Shown: positions 1 to 8,896 of the stretch, piece after piece
How the letters are laid out: every line of letters begins with the position of its first letter
How positions within the stretch are numbered: position 1 is the first letter of the stretch
Assembly (NCBI GenBank): GCA_003551965.1
Contig: PUOC01000199.1
Location: forward strand, 1-41,408
Source: Clostridiales bacterium
GTDB taxonomy: Bacteria > Bacillota > Limnochordia > Darwinibacteriales > B1SED10-159
Direction of reading: 5' to 3'
DNA: 41,408 nt
Notes under the pieces: model-generated
Told to the model about the DNA's origin: nothing
Database searches by the model: none
The model's input: only the letters and a program-made list of their open reading frames with translations
Translations under genes and position numbers: made by a program

Positions 1-1
1 C

Positions 2-1054
2 GGCTATAAGGGAACAGAACCTCTGAGCGAGCCTGAAACCGCTGCGCTGGTCCGGTTTGTCCAGGAACGGAATTTTCTTACCGCTGCCGCGTATCATTCG
101 TCGGGGTCGGTTATATTCACGCGCCTAGGAGCTTGCTGCCATAGAACCCGTGTGGCTGCCCTGGCCTCCGCGGCCACCGGGTACCCTTTGGTCGACCTGA
201 CCCATGCCAGCGGCAGTGGAGCCGGTTTCACGGACTGGTTCGTGCATACACTGCAGCGGCCGGCGCTAACCGTGGAAGTAGGCACGTACGTGGGAGCTAG
301 ACCCGTGCCCATGGAACAATGGCCGCAGATCTGGCACGAAAACCGCGATTTGGGCTTGCTCTTGGCCCAAGAGGCGAAGGTGAGGGACGTCGAACCGGAC
401 ACCGGGCCGGCTGTGAATGCAGAGAAGAAGAAGTCGGCAGAGGCAGCTTCTCACCTTGTGATTGGTGATGTTCGCTGGGGCGATCATGGCGACCATGAAC
501 GGCTGGTGTTTGACGTGTACTATTCCTGCTATACACGGAAGGCCGAGGCGGGCGGCGGCTTTGGCCTGGACCACGCTAGTTATCCCCCGTGGGCCGAGGT
601 GACGTTCGCCGATGCGGAGGTACCGAAGGAGATCGCCGAAGTAGACCATAACCGCAGTTATCTGATCGAACATGTCACTGCGGGCGGCCCTGATGCATAT
701 GTGCTGCAGTTTCAGCGTCCGGTACAGATTCACGCCTTTTCACTGCAGAGTCCGGCGCGCATTGTATTGGATCTGAGACCGATGGACATAGCAAATGGGC
801 GTCCGCTGTATTCCCTCCGGACGCAGTCGTTTGGCAGTTGGATTGAGGCGTTGTCGGTGATGGAATCCATGGACTTGGGAGAAGGGTATCGGCCGCGGCT
901 GCTGCGAGACGGGGCTGGAGGTTACCTTTGGGAATTGGCGCTTCTTGAAGAACTAGCCGCCGCAGAACGGGCTTTGGAGGAGACCCCAGGACTCGTCAGG
1001 CTGTTCATTGAACGCCGTTTCGGACACGATCTTCCCGGGGCCATGATTCCGTAG
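2..1054 (+). CDS. M14 zinc carboxypeptidase with C-terminal AMIN-like domain (5' partial)
   Basis: The reading frame is open from base 2, so the N-terminus lies outside the window. The first 110 residues carry C-terminal landmarks of M14 metallocarboxypeptidases: a SEPET segment, AAYHSSGSVIF with the third zinc ligand His, and LTVEVG with the catalytic Glu, followed by a PMEQWPQIWHENRDL helix. M14 enzymes of this bacterial type usually cleave peptidoglycan stem peptides or other gamma-D-glutamyl bonds outside the cell. After a charged linker (EKKKSAEAA) comes about 120 residues resembling the AMIN-like beta domain (DVRWGDHGDHERLVFDVYY ... PARIVLDLRP), which in relatives is associated with the cell wall. 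An internal GTG at 152 is not a credible start because the His zinc ligand is encoded upstream of it. The next gene follows after 71 bases on the same strand. Family is clear; substrate is inference. Confidence 0.85.
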   Translation, partial: GYKGTEPLSEPETAALVRFVQERNFLTAAAYHSSGSVIFTRLGACCHRTRVAALASAATGYPLVDLTHASGSGAGFTDWFVHTLQRPALTVEVGTYVGARPVPMEQWPQIWHENRDLGLLLAQEAKVRDVEPDTGPAVNAEKKKSAEAASHLVIGDVRWGDHGDHERLVFDVYYSCYTRKAEAGGGFGLDHASYPPWAEVTFADAEVPKEIAEVDHNRSYLIEHVTAGGPDAYVLQFQRPVQIHAFSLQSPARIVLDLRPMDIANGRPLYSLRTQSFGSWIEALSVMESMDLGEGYRPRLLRDGAGGYLWELALLEELAAAERALEETPGLVRLFIERRFGHDLPGAMIP

Positions 1055-1125
1055 TCAGCGCCAGGGCTGCTTTCGATGACAGTATAGTGGAACATTCCCG
1101 TGACAGGGGCAAAGGAGGGGGACGG

Positions 1126-2319
1126 ATGGGAAGTGCACCCTGGAAAGGATGTCTGGGGGTTGTGTTGATAGTCTTGGTCCTATTCCCGGCGGCGGTGGGT
1201 GGTGCATCCCTGCATTGGCTGGATGACCACATGCCCTATTGGTTGTGGGCAGACAGTTGGATCGGAGTCATGGCCTATGATTTTTATGAAACGAAGTCCT
1301 CCGATACAGACTTGGGGTTTTTCAGCGAGACCGAGGATGTGGATCTATGGAGTGTCCTGCAGCTGGATGAACGCCAGTTGGAAGGTGATTATCGCGTTTG
1401 GCGCAGTCCTGAACCGATCACACTGCTCTACTACCAGTGGAAACGGAGCGAAGGAACCTATAAAGAGTTCGATCACCCCTTTCCCAGTGTCCCCAATTTG
1501 ATGGTGGACCATAAATCGCTGACAGCCTCAAATCTGGCGGAGCGGAGTGGTGATGTACCATTGTGCCCGGATAACACCTTTCTGATCATTGAGCATGATC
1601 GTCACCAGCACAAGGGATCCATTGGGTTGACGGAACCCCGTGAGGTCACAGGCAGTATTCAGGAGGGAGTGTCGCTGGGTAATCTACGTCCTCTACATGA
1701 TACGGTCACAATCTTTGATGTGATTTCTGAAACGGAGCCGCTGCCGGAGCCCTATGCTATTCTGCGCGCAGAAGTGGATCGGCGAGGGGGTCCCTACCGC
1801 AACATCATCGGCAGTGGGATGCCCCACGATGAGAGCAATCGGCAGGTCTACGCCTGGGAGTTGGAGCCGGTCCATCGACCGGAAGCATGGCGGGATGCGT
1901 ACGAGGCAATTCTGCGCGAGGAGCGGGAAGCCTGGGTGCAGCGCTGGGAGGCCATCTTAACTGACTACGAACGGGGTGTGTACCCCGGGATTTTCGGCCG
2001 CTCGGCCCAAACGGCACTGGCCCATCATGAGCGTTGGATCGAACAGTTGTTGGACGACGCCGACCGCATCCTTGCGCTCCTTCTTCATGGGCAAGTCCCT
2101 GGTTTTCTCAAAGACATGGGGCGAAATGTCCCTCATATCGGCCGTGTCGTTGTCAGCGGTCCAGCCGATACCGCCCATCTGATTCACCGTCACCTATGGA
2201 GCTATGTTCCGGAAATGGCAGCCGGGTCTATGACTATCATGTACCATCGCCTTCCTTTGTACCTGAAGAAGCTCTATCCTACCCAACAAGACTTGGAGAA
2301 TGTCCTGATCATAGGGTGA
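1126..2319 (+). CDS. exported protein of unknown function
   Basis: A 397-residue protein I do not recognise. An upstream in-frame GTG at 1087 is open, but the ATG at 1126 is preceded by AAAGGAGGGGG with a 4-5 base gap and begins a signal peptide (MGSAPWKG, then a hydrophobic run ending AAVGGA), so 1126 is chosen. The mature part is acidic and rich in Trp and Tyr (WLDDHMPYWLWADSWIG near its start). Its middle contains a Glu/Arg-rich helical stretch (REEREAWVQRWEAILTDYE) and the C-terminus has MTIMYHRLPLYLKKLYPTQQ. No catalytic motif is visible. It lies 71 bases after the M14 peptidase gene, so the two may be co-transcribed and act together at the envelope, but that is context only. Confidence 0.75.
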   Translation: MGSAPWKGCLGVVLIVLVLFPAAVGGASLHWLDDHMPYWLWADSWIGVMAYDFYETKSSDTDLGFFSETEDVDLWSVLQLDERQLEGDYRVWRSPEPITLLYYQWKRSEGTYKEFDHPFPSVPNLMVDHKSLTASNLAERSGDVPLCPDNTFLIIEHDRHQHKGSIGLTEPREVTGSIQEGVSLGNLRPLHDTVTIFDVISETEPLPEPYAILRAEVDRRGGPYRNIIGSGMPHDESNRQVYAWELEPVHRPEAWRDAYEAILREEREAWVQRWEAILTDYERGVYPGIFGRSAQTALAHHERWIEQLLDDADRILALLLHGQVPGFLKDMGRNVPHIGRVVVSGPADTAHLIHRHLWSYVPEMAAGSMTIMYHRLPLYLKKLYPTQQDLENVLIIG

Positions 2320-2533
2320 TCGCAGGCCGCAGCATGGATGTGTGCAGGCAGAAAACGATTGCGGCGAACCGGTTGCCGTCCTGGACACCGCAATGGCAGA
2401 CCCCATGCGGGCACCATTTCCTGAAGGAGTTGATCCGGCCGCGATGGCGCTAGTCTAGGACCTGACCCGGGCAGTGCCGTTTCCGAACAGATTGTCACAA
2501 AGGCGTCGAAGCGACAGTCAAGCACGAAAGGCA

Positions 2534-2575
2534 AAGACGCTGTGCAGAGCCTACGGATGCTCTGCACAGCGTCTT
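2534..2575. terminator. probable bidirectional terminator, 17-bp perfect stem
   Basis: Two perfect 17-base arms (2534-2550 and 2559-2575) flank an 8-base loop. It lies between the convergent exported-protein gene (ends 2319) and FMN reductase gene (ends 2707). The plus side lacks a U-run; read from the minus strand the stem is followed by a T-rich stretch, so it fits the minus-strand gene better. The rest of the 2320-2706 gap shows no gene. Confidence 0.55.
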
Positions 2576-2706
2576 CATGTTGGGAACAGATATGGATCCA
2601 TCAAGAACCGGCTTTCGGCAGACCTGTCCCGGAGTTGCCTCGCCCAACTGCCCACCGCCGGAAAGCGAAAAGGTCCAGCCGCAAGAACAGACCGGCGCAG
2701 CGATGC

Positions 2707-3279
2707 CTATACGCTGATTGGCTTACACCGTGCGATGAATTGGATGAAGGCCTCGGCCTGTTCCTCGAGCATGGAGGCGCTGGTAGTAAGTCGAAGCCGA
2801 CCTTCCTCGTCTAACTGCGTCTGCGCCTGGGGAATCCTGAGCCTGGGTTTGTTCATAACAGCCATATTGAGCAGACTGATCAGGGTCACTAAGTGGTCCA
2901 TACCGGTGGCGGTGCCGCCCATTCCCGGACTGATGCCGCTCAATGCCGCCGGTTTCCCGTTAAGCACGGAGGCTGCGCCCGGCTCTGGCGGGCGGGAGAG
3001 CCAGTCCAACAGGTTTTTCAGTACTCCTGGGAAAAAATGGTTGTATTCCGGTGAAAAGAACCATACACCATCGGCCTGCTCTATGCAGGTCCGCACGGCA
3101 GCTACCAACGGCGGCGCCGGATACTCTATGTCCTGGTTCATGTAAGGTATGTCCGAGTAGTCCAATAGCTCTAGTTCGGCTCGGCCTTTGCAGACATTTT
3201 GAGCCGCGAGAGCCAGTTGACGATTGTACGAGTGGGTTCGCAGTGAACCGACCACGGCCTGAATCTTTGGCTTTGTCAT
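2707..3279 (-). CDS. NAD(P)H-dependent FMN reductase (flavodoxin-like fold)
   Basis: A 190-residue cytoplasmic flavoprotein of the NADPH-dependent FMN reductase / chromate-quinone reductase family. Hallmarks: the N-terminal phosphate-binding loop GSLRTHSYNRQLA right after the first strand, and the central SPEYNHFFPGVLKNLLDWLSR segment that contacts flavin and the dimer partner; length is normal. Members reduce flavins, quinones, azo compounds or metal oxyanions with NAD(P)H; the substrate here cannot be told. ATG at 3279 is preferred because GGAG sits 9 bases upstream; an in-frame ATG at 3294 has no ribosome binding site. An out-of-frame ATG at 3376 further upstream has a good AGGAG (see findings). 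It is separated by about 395 bases from the upstream CPBP gene, so it is probably its own transcription unit. Confidence 0.88.
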   Translation of the reverse strand: MTKPKIQAVVGSLRTHSYNRQLALAAQNVCKGRAELELLDYSDIPYMNQDIEYPAPPLVAAVRTCIEQADGVWFFSPEYNHFFPGVLKNLLDWLSRPPEPGAASVLNGKPAALSGISPGMGGTATGMDHLVTLISLLNMAVMNKPRLRIPQAQTQLDEEGRLRLTTSASMLEEQAEAFIQFIARCKPISV

Positions 3280-3674
3280 ATTCTTCAACTCCATTACGGT
3301 TTTTGGCTTCGATCCTTTCCCCTATGCAATGACGGCCCATGGGGCACAGCCCCCGGCCATAGCTTTCCATATTCATCGCACAACTCCTGCCTCAATGCTG
3401 TGGCCTGCATCGTCTTATGCGGCCGGACAAGATACGGCGGCGGAGCCTTTGACTGGTTCGGGTATGGCCGATATATGGTGTCCCCGATGCCGGGCTGTCG
3501 CGTTTGTCCCTGGGCCCGGCTATGATCCGTGTATGTACCCGTGGCAAAAAGATCCTGATGCTATCTGCAACAACACCTCAGCACTGACACAGAAAGCTAA
3601 GAACACCCGGGTCGAGTCAGAACCTGCCCGGGCCGCAGCCCGCAGCCACACCGTGCCGGGGGCATCGTTGCAGA
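3280..3674. other. 395-base spacer
   Basis: Between the FMN reductase start and the CPBP gene end. It holds a ribosome-binding-site-preceded ATG at 3376 (minus) opening a frame that runs into the reductase gene out of frame. No RNA gene, repeat or clear promoter was recognised. Confidence 0.4.
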
Positions 3675-4478
3675 TCAGTGCAGGCTTCCCTGGCTTTGTC
3701 TGCTCGTCTCCGTGTCTCGGTCCGATTGCGGACGGGCGCGGATGCCCAGCAAGAGGATGAACCACAGCGGTGCATTGCTGATGGCGTGGACGGAGAAGGA
3801 AGCCCAGGTGGATCCAAGGTATTGCGCTGTCAGAGGAGCTATCAGCATGCCTGGTATCATGGCGACAAAGTGCCATTTCAGTGCAGCATGCATAAGCCAG
3901 GCCCACATCAATCCATTTACGATCCACGCGGTGCCGCCGAAGTGGGCCTCTTGGATGGGTAAGAGCAGACCGCGCCACATCACTTCTTCACTGAACATGG
4001 CAAAGACATGCACGGGTACAAAAAGAAACAGCAACTTCCAGTTGCCCGGCAGGGGAACACCGAAGAACTCTGTAGGCGGCAGAGAGAACTTCCGCAGAGG
4101 ATGGAAAGGAGCCGGAAGATAATGGGGCGGTGAGAGGCGGCCGAATTTGGCCAAGCGCCTGCTCACGGGCTCTAAGACCTGTTCTGTGAGCAGTGTCAGA
4201 AAGACCGCCCCTGCAATCCAGAGCCAGTCGGTTCCTGCCAACGGGAAGAAACGAAAGCGCTCCCGAAGAACCTCTGCGGTAAACGCGCCGCCTTCGGTCA
4301 GGGAAAAAAGCACCAGGGCTGCGGGCAGCAAGAGCAGGGCCGGCAGCCATAGACATAACCAAAACGCATAGATTAGAGCCCATCCCCTGTCAACTAGTTT
4401 CGGTACGCCATAGAAAACTCCGGTATAGACAACGGCACCGGGTACAGCAAAACACACTACCTGCCACCAAAAAGACAC
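3675..4478 (-). CDS. CPBP-family intramembrane metalloprotease (CAAX protease-like)
   Basis: A 267-residue polytopic membrane protein with several hydrophobic segments. The three CPBP (Abi, PF02517-type) motifs are present: EEVMWR (Glu164, Glu165, Arg169), a histidine helix near residues 192-203 (WAWLMHAALKWH), and HAISN (His231, Asn235). In characterised relatives the Glu and His residues act as the catalytic metal site for cleaving prenylated proteins or membrane peptides; bacterial members are also linked to bacteriocin immunity. The GTG start at 4478 follows GGGAGGTG by a short spacer. It lies 91 bases downstream of the MFS gene on the same strand and may be co-transcribed. The polar C-terminal tail (RPQSDRDTETSRQSQ) is outside the domain. 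Specific substrate unknown. Confidence 0.88.
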   Translation of the reverse strand: MSFWWQVVCFAVPGAVVYTGVFYGVPKLVDRGWALIYAFWLCLWLPALLLLPAALVLFSLTEGGAFTAEVLRERFRFFPLAGTDWLWIAGAVFLTLLTEQVLEPVSRRLAKFGRLSPPHYLPAPFHPLRKFSLPPTEFFGVPLPGNWKLLFLFVPVHVFAMFSEEVMWRGLLLPIQEAHFGGTAWIVNGLMWAWLMHAALKWHFVAMIPGMLIAPLTAQYLGSTWASFSVHAISNAPLWFILLLGIRARPQSDRDTETSRQSQGSLH

Positions 4479-4569
4479 CGGTACACCTCCCGAAGTACGC
4501 TGCGGCCCCTAGCCCTCACAGGTTTTCTCCCAGAGATGCAGCGGTAGTGAATGCTGTGCTGCCTCCTGG

Positions 4570-5847
4570 TCAGGAGACTAGTTGGCTCTGGCGGGCGATT
4601 TCCACGGGGTCGGCATCCAACCTTTTTTCGCCGGCTCTAAGCAGCACGTAAGCCAGAAAGAAAAACGCAGCCCCCGCCATGAACATACCTTGATTGCCGA
4701 CGATATCCATGGTAAGTCCCAAGGCAAAGGGCCCCATCATTTGCCCGACCATGGTAAATACGTAGTAAAGCCCGATATAGAAGCCGACCCTGTCTCTGCC
4801 GCCGAAATCGGCAATCAGCGGCATTGCCTGCACATTGACTAAGGCCCACCCCAAACCGCCTAGGACAAAAATGGCACCGATGATCCAGGGTTCTCTGACC
4901 GGAATGGCTATGAGGAATAGGACCGGTACCAGTATCAGGCCCCACAGCATCGTAGGGATTTTGCCGATCTTGGTGCCGACAACACCGGCCAATAGAGCGA
5001 ATACCAGAAACGATCCTGCGAAGGAGGTAAGGAGGAAATTGGCTCTTCCCTCTGTAAGTCCCAGGGTTTCAACGCCGTAAATGGGGAACATGGCGTTAAG
5101 CCCAGCATAACCAATAAAGTAGGCCAACATTGCCATGAGGATGAGAAATTGACCTATATAGCCCGGCTTCAGCAAGGTTCGAATGCCCACCGCCGCGTCT
5201 TTGATCGGGTTCGTCGACGATCTTGGCGAGTTATCTACATACGGGGGCTGTCTGTCGGCCTTGCGCCAGACAACGACCAAACTCAGCAGAAGTACCGCAC
5301 CGCCGATACCAAACGTCAGCCGGGGATCGATATCATAGATCAGCGACAACACACCAAAGCTGATCAGGGTCCCCATACCGCCCATAAGATTGATAATGCC
5401 ATTGGCGGTAGACCGCTTCTCAGGGGGCGTGTGATCAGGCATCAATGAAATGACCGGTCCGCGATACGAATGCATGGCCGCTGTGAAGACGATTTCGGTG
5501 ATAATCAGCAGAAACAAAACGGAGGCAGCCAGCGGAATAGCCATGTGGGTTAACGCTGCAATGGGCAGTGCAACCATGATGAAGGGCAACCTGCGCCCCA
5601 ATGGTGAATTCATGCGATCCGACCAGGCACCGATGATCGGAATCAACAGCAGGCCGATGAGATTGTCTGTACCCATAAGGAGACCCACGGCAGCTCGCGT
5701 TGCAAAGAATTCCCGGTACATCAAAGGCAGAAACGCATTGTAAGTGGTAAACGCCAGCTGTACGCCCAGGAAGCCGAAGCCAATCCACCAGATCTTTGCA
5801 TACGAAAACTCCTTACTGTCGCGGGCATGGACATTGTCTCCACTCAT
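4570..5847 (-). CDS. MFS transporter, SLC45/GPH-like
   Basis: A 425-residue protein with about twelve membrane helices. The loop between helices 2 and 3 reads AWSDRMNSPLGRRLPFIM, the signature seen in the SLC45 and glycoside-pentoside-hexuronide branches of the major facilitator superfamily, which move sugars with a cation. The second half repeats the fold. The ATG at 5847 has its own GGAG 7 bases upstream and overlaps the stop codon of an 11-codon upstream ORF by ATGA, suggesting translational coupling. A 91-base gap separates it from the CPBP gene downstream. A sugar or glycoside substrate is inference from the family; nothing adjacent fixes it. Confidence 0.88.
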   Translation of the reverse strand: MSGDNVHARDSKEFSYAKIWWIGFGFLGVQLAFTTYNAFLPLMYREFFATRAAVGLLMGTDNLIGLLLIPIIGAWSDRMNSPLGRRLPFIMVALPIAALTHMAIPLAASVLFLLIITEIVFTAAMHSYRGPVISLMPDHTPPEKRSTANGIINLMGGMGTLISFGVLSLIYDIDPRLTFGIGGAVLLLSLVVVWRKADRQPPYVDNSPRSSTNPIKDAAVGIRTLLKPGYIGQFLILMAMLAYFIGYAGLNAMFPIYGVETLGLTEGRANFLLTSFAGSFLVFALLAGVVGTKIGKIPTMLWGLILVPVLFLIAIPVREPWIIGAIFVLGGLGWALVNVQAMPLIADFGGRDRVGFYIGLYYVFTMVGQMMGPFALGLTMDIVGNQGMFMAGAAFFFLAYVLLRAGEKRLDADPVEIARQSQLVS

Positions 5848-5879
5848 AGCAAGGCTCCACTTTTTGATCTTACTTTCAT
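5844..5879 (-). CDS. 11-codon leader ORF overlapping the MFS start
   Basis: ATG at 5879 is preceded by AAGGAG with about 8 bases spacing and encodes MKVRSKSGALL, then a TGA that overlaps the MFS ATG as ATGA. The layout is that of a short translated leader that either couples ribosomes to the transporter or is a regulatory upstream ORF. It is too short to judge by coding statistics. Confidence 0.4.
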   Translation of the reverse strand: MKVRSKSGALL

Positions 5880-6725
5880 GTCACCATCTCCTTGGATAGT
5901 CGATGTGTTATTGGCAATCGGGGTGGCAGCGGACCTCACTTTAGGTTTGGCATCCCTCGACGGTGATGGTGGAGCATGCTCCAGGCGCTGATGCAGCGGC
6001 CTTTGGAGCCTTAGGCGGGAGGCTTGTTATCTCCAGCAGGCGCTGCCGCCGGCTTGCGGCCTGGGACAAGTGCAAGCCGCAAAGCACCTCATGTGCTTTC
6101 CTGTGGGTTTGTTTCCACTCCGATAACTCTACCGGTGGCCTGCGGGGCTGCTTACCATTGAAGCCCGGATTGTGCCGAGGCGGTCTTCAACGAGGATTCT
6201 TAATCCATTGGTCGAATATTCCTGCCGCCCCGGTTCTGCGGCTCCCCGAAGAGCCCGTTGACACAGCCCATATGGTCACAGCCAATCCGCGGTCAGACGT
6301 TTCGATGCCCTTGGACCATGCCCCCCATCCACGCTGGGCTCCACAGCCGGTCACCGTGAAAGCTGCACTGGAGGCTCTGCCTATATTTCCCAGCACAACC
6401 CGTCTGGCAAAATACCAAACCTCCGAACAACGGTGTCGTCTGGTCAGGTGAATACCAGATTGTTTGGTGCTCTACGTATCGGAGAAAAGTCCTGTGCAAG
6501 TCACGGAGAACGGCGACCAAAGCCGGTTGACGAGGCATGCGTCCAGCGGCCAACGGTTGCCATGCCTGGACTTCTTGACCGCCGAGGCGGAAAGGGCCCA
6601 GTCACAACGGATGGTTCCCACTGCATGACGCAGATGTCGTTTGGGCGGTCCGGTCCAGGGCTTGCCACAAACAGTAACTGTATTGCGGCAGATGGCGGGA
6701 CATCCGCATTCCCTGCCAGGTCGGG
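5880..6725. other. 845-base region without convincing genes
   Basis: Open frames here are Arg/Cys/Trp-rich and lack ribosome binding sites, so they look spurious. The stretch holds a perfect 14-base palindrome at 5970-5983 (TGGAGCATGCTCCA), which could be an operator upstream of the MFS transcription unit. No RNA family, transposon end or degraded protein was recognised. Confidence 0.4.
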
Positions 6726-6753
6726 CCAGCGCCAAGGAACCCCTTGGCGCTGG
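6726..6753 (-). terminator. hairpin downstream of the exported-protein gene
   Basis: Perfect 12-base arms (6726-6737, 6742-6753) with a 4-base loop, 22 bases beyond the stop codon of the minus-strand gene at 6776. There is no clear U-tract, so it may be a weak terminator or a 3' stabilising stem. Confidence 0.5.
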
Positions 6754-6775
6754 TGACGGAGCTTGGCCACCCCGG

Positions 6776-7729
6776 TTATTGGTGCAGCTCCAGTGTGGAT
6801 AGAAGGCGTTCTAGACGGCTCTGGGTGACGCCGTCACCAATCACAGGGCCATAGATTGCCAATAGGATGTCATCGCCCGCAACAAAAAAACGTACCATTT
6901 CCGTGGTGCGATCCATAAATTCGTAGGAGTACTGATGACCGGGGACTTCCATTCCCGCAACTTCCACAGTGATTTCGTCAATCAGCTGGTAGTTGGCTTT
7001 GATCTCTTCGTCTTCATTGCTGAAGGCTGCGGCCGCCTCCGCCGCCGAGGCATACTCCAGATCATGGACATCGACTGTCAGACGTTCATGGGATCCTTGG
7101 TCCGAGCCGCCGGGGACGATGGTCACCTGTTGGCGATGTATCACTGTGTCTAGCATGATCCATTCACCGTCTTCGCTCAAGGAATAGGTGCTTGGGTACT
7201 GGATACTGAAGAATTCGTTGTCGTAGTGAAAATAGGGCTTCGGGTACAGGGGTTTGTCCACCACTTGCATCTCGTAGCCTTGAATGTCAAGCTTGTACAA
7301 CTGCCATGTTCCGTCGAGCCTTCTCCAATGGAATTCGGTGGGGAGAGTAAACTGCTCAAACTCGGAACCATAGTCCCAGACCAGGATCCAATCGGCAGCC
7401 AGAACAGCATCATCGTCATCAAGAACCAGCTGCACATTGTCCAGGACAGCACTGGCAGAGCCTCCGAGCTCATGTTGTACAAACTCTGCCATCTGCTGCG
7501 GGTTGGCAGGATGCAGTTCTTCAGACTCAACAATGATCTGCAGATCGTCGGCAGGAGCTATCTGTGTGATCATGGTCTCTTCGTCTCGCTGCACCTGACT
7601 GATCAGAAACAAGTCCATGGCTTCGTGAATTTCCTGCTCTTCCAACGGGGCACCTGTCAAGGTACCAGGCCATGACACCATAAACAACGTCACCAAAAAC
7701 CAGATTGTCAAGGAATGGACGGACTTCAT
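6776..7729 (-). CDS. exported protein with PsbP/DUF1795-like C-terminal region
   Basis: A 317-residue protein with a signal peptide (MKSVHSLTIWFLVTLFMV ... TGAP). Residues about 30-165 look like a small alpha+beta fold of the SnoaL/NTF2 sort: a helix (EIHEAMDLFLISQVQRDEE) followed by strands ending in DGTWQLYKLDIQGYE. The second half opens FFSIQYPSTYSLSEDGEW and ends MVRFFVAGDDILLAIYG...LERLLSTLEL, the pattern of PsbP-like / DUF1795 domains in exported bacterial proteins. Both assignments are by pattern only. An ATG at 7735 is in frame but AGGAGGT sits directly against it; the same site is 7 bases from the ATG at 7729, which is therefore chosen. It is monocistronic as far as can be seen. Function unknown. 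Confidence 0.8.
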   Translation of the reverse strand: MKSVHSLTIWFLVTLFMVSWPGTLTGAPLEEQEIHEAMDLFLISQVQRDEETMITQIAPADDLQIIVESEELHPANPQQMAEFVQHELGGSASAVLDNVQLVLDDDDAVLAADWILVWDYGSEFEQFTLPTEFHWRRLDGTWQLYKLDIQGYEMQVVDKPLYPKPYFHYDNEFFSIQYPSTYSLSEDGEWIMLDTVIHRQQVTIVPGGSDQGSHERLTVDVHDLEYASAAEAAAAFSNEDEEIKANYQLIDEITVEVAGMEVPGHQYSYEFMDRTTEMVRFFVAGDDILLAIYGPVIGDGVTQSRLERLLSTLELHQ

Positions 7730-8325
7730 CGACATGACCTCCTAGTCTCATTTGGAACATAGTACTACATTAGTGTCGGCGCAAAGAATTCCTGCAGAAA
7801 GTTGCGGTGACCGGACGCGTGCCGCGGGAATCGGTCCCCTGCGGGAGCGGCCCTGCCTCGGCTGGGCCAGGGAGCACCAAGGTCTCAGAGGAAAGTGACC
7901 TCTGCACGGAACTATACACAAGGATGACACTGTTTGACGGGAAGCGGCAGCGAAGCTTGGATTGCAACGCTGACTAACGCGCCTGCATGGTGGAGCAGCC
8001 GGCTGGGCTGGGGGCCGACATCCTTTTCTATGAACGGAAGATCAAGGATGGGCAAGGGCCGCTGTGTTCAGCGGCGGTATGTTGTTGCGGCAGCACCATC
8101 AAACCGCTGCCTTTCCCCGAGCAATCCCTTGGGAAATACTGCTTTTTGTGACGGCTGATTTGTCAAACCTGGAAGATTTCGCTGCTCGGTTCTGGGAACT
8201 ACCGGCAGAGGACCGTCAACCAGGGGGCGGGCAACGCGGCGGGCAGCATCGCACAAAAAAACCGCATGCCCCAGAGATCTCCAGGGCACAGCGGTCTTTG
8301 TGCTTAAGCAGTTTTCCCGGATAAC
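7730..8325. other. 596-base spacer
   Basis: Between the exported-protein gene and the fasciclin gene, both on the minus strand. No ORF with a ribosome binding site, no tRNA and no strong hairpin was seen; the AGGAGGT at 7738-7744 (minus) belongs to the exported-protein gene. Confidence 0.35.
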
Positions 8326-8841
8326 TTAGTATCCTTCGGTTTCGGTGTCTTCGGGGGGAGTAATAACGGCATCGAGGACGTGGATTACGCCATTGGTCGC
8401 TTCGATGTCGGTCTGCGTAACCTGTGCATCATCGACGAAGACGTTGCCATCTTCATCAATTGTGATAGTAACGCTTTGTCCTTGCAGTGTTTCTACCTCA
8501 GCGCCATCGAGTTCAACGACATCTTCAGCAAAGACAGCTCCGGATACAACGTGGTAGAGCAGAATATCGGCCAGGGCGTCGGTATCTTCCAATAAGGACT
8601 CAAGGGTGCCTTCCGGAAGGGCGGCAAAGGCTTCGTCGGTAGGGGCAAATACGGTAAAGGGACCTTCAGCCCTCAATGCGTCTACAAGATCCGCGGCGAC
8701 AACGGCATCCACCAAGGTTTCAAAGTCGTCTGCTGCAATGGCTGTGTCAACGATGTCTTCGAGGTGGCTGTGGGCAGAGCCCAAGGATACAACTGTGAAG
8801 AAAGCAATCAGTACAAAACTCAGCAACATAGTTTTTTTCAT
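8326..8841 (-). CDS. exported fasciclin-domain protein
   Basis: A 171-residue protein: signal peptide ([25 protein letters not shown]) followed by a single complete fasciclin (FAS1) domain. Landmarks are the [13 protein letters not shown] helix, the first conserved FAS1 motif [21 protein letters not shown], the YHVVSG segment, and the second motif [19 protein letters not shown]1 domains mediate adhesion or small-molecule binding at cell surfaces. The mature protein is very acidic. ATG at 8841 is chosen because GAGGAG lies 8 bases upstream; an in-frame GTG at 8850 lies against that site. A near-perfect Fur-type box lies 56 bases upstream of the start, which suggests iron control (see findings). 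It stands alone, with long spacers on both sides. Confidence 0.9.
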   Translation of the reverse strand: MKKTMLLSFVLIAFFTVVSLGSAHSHLEDIVDTAIAADDFETLVDAVVAADLVDALRAEGPFTVFAPTDEAFAALPEGTLESLLEDTDALADILLYHVVSGAVFAEDVVELDGAEVETLQGQSVTITIDEDGNVFVDDAQVTQTDIEATNGVIHVLDAVITPPEDTETEGY

Positions 8842-8896
8842 GTCAAACACTCCTCTTAAATTTGTATGGTGACATTTAAGTAGTCCCCGATGTCAG

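Noticed and set aside
2474-3145. 223-codon plus-strand open frame
   Set aside because: Mostly antisense to the FMN reductase gene and it runs through the 17-bp terminator hairpin.
5963-6451. 162-codon plus-strand open frame in the gap before the exported-protein gene
   Set aside because: Cys/Arg/Trp-rich composition, no ribosome binding site and no recognisable motif.
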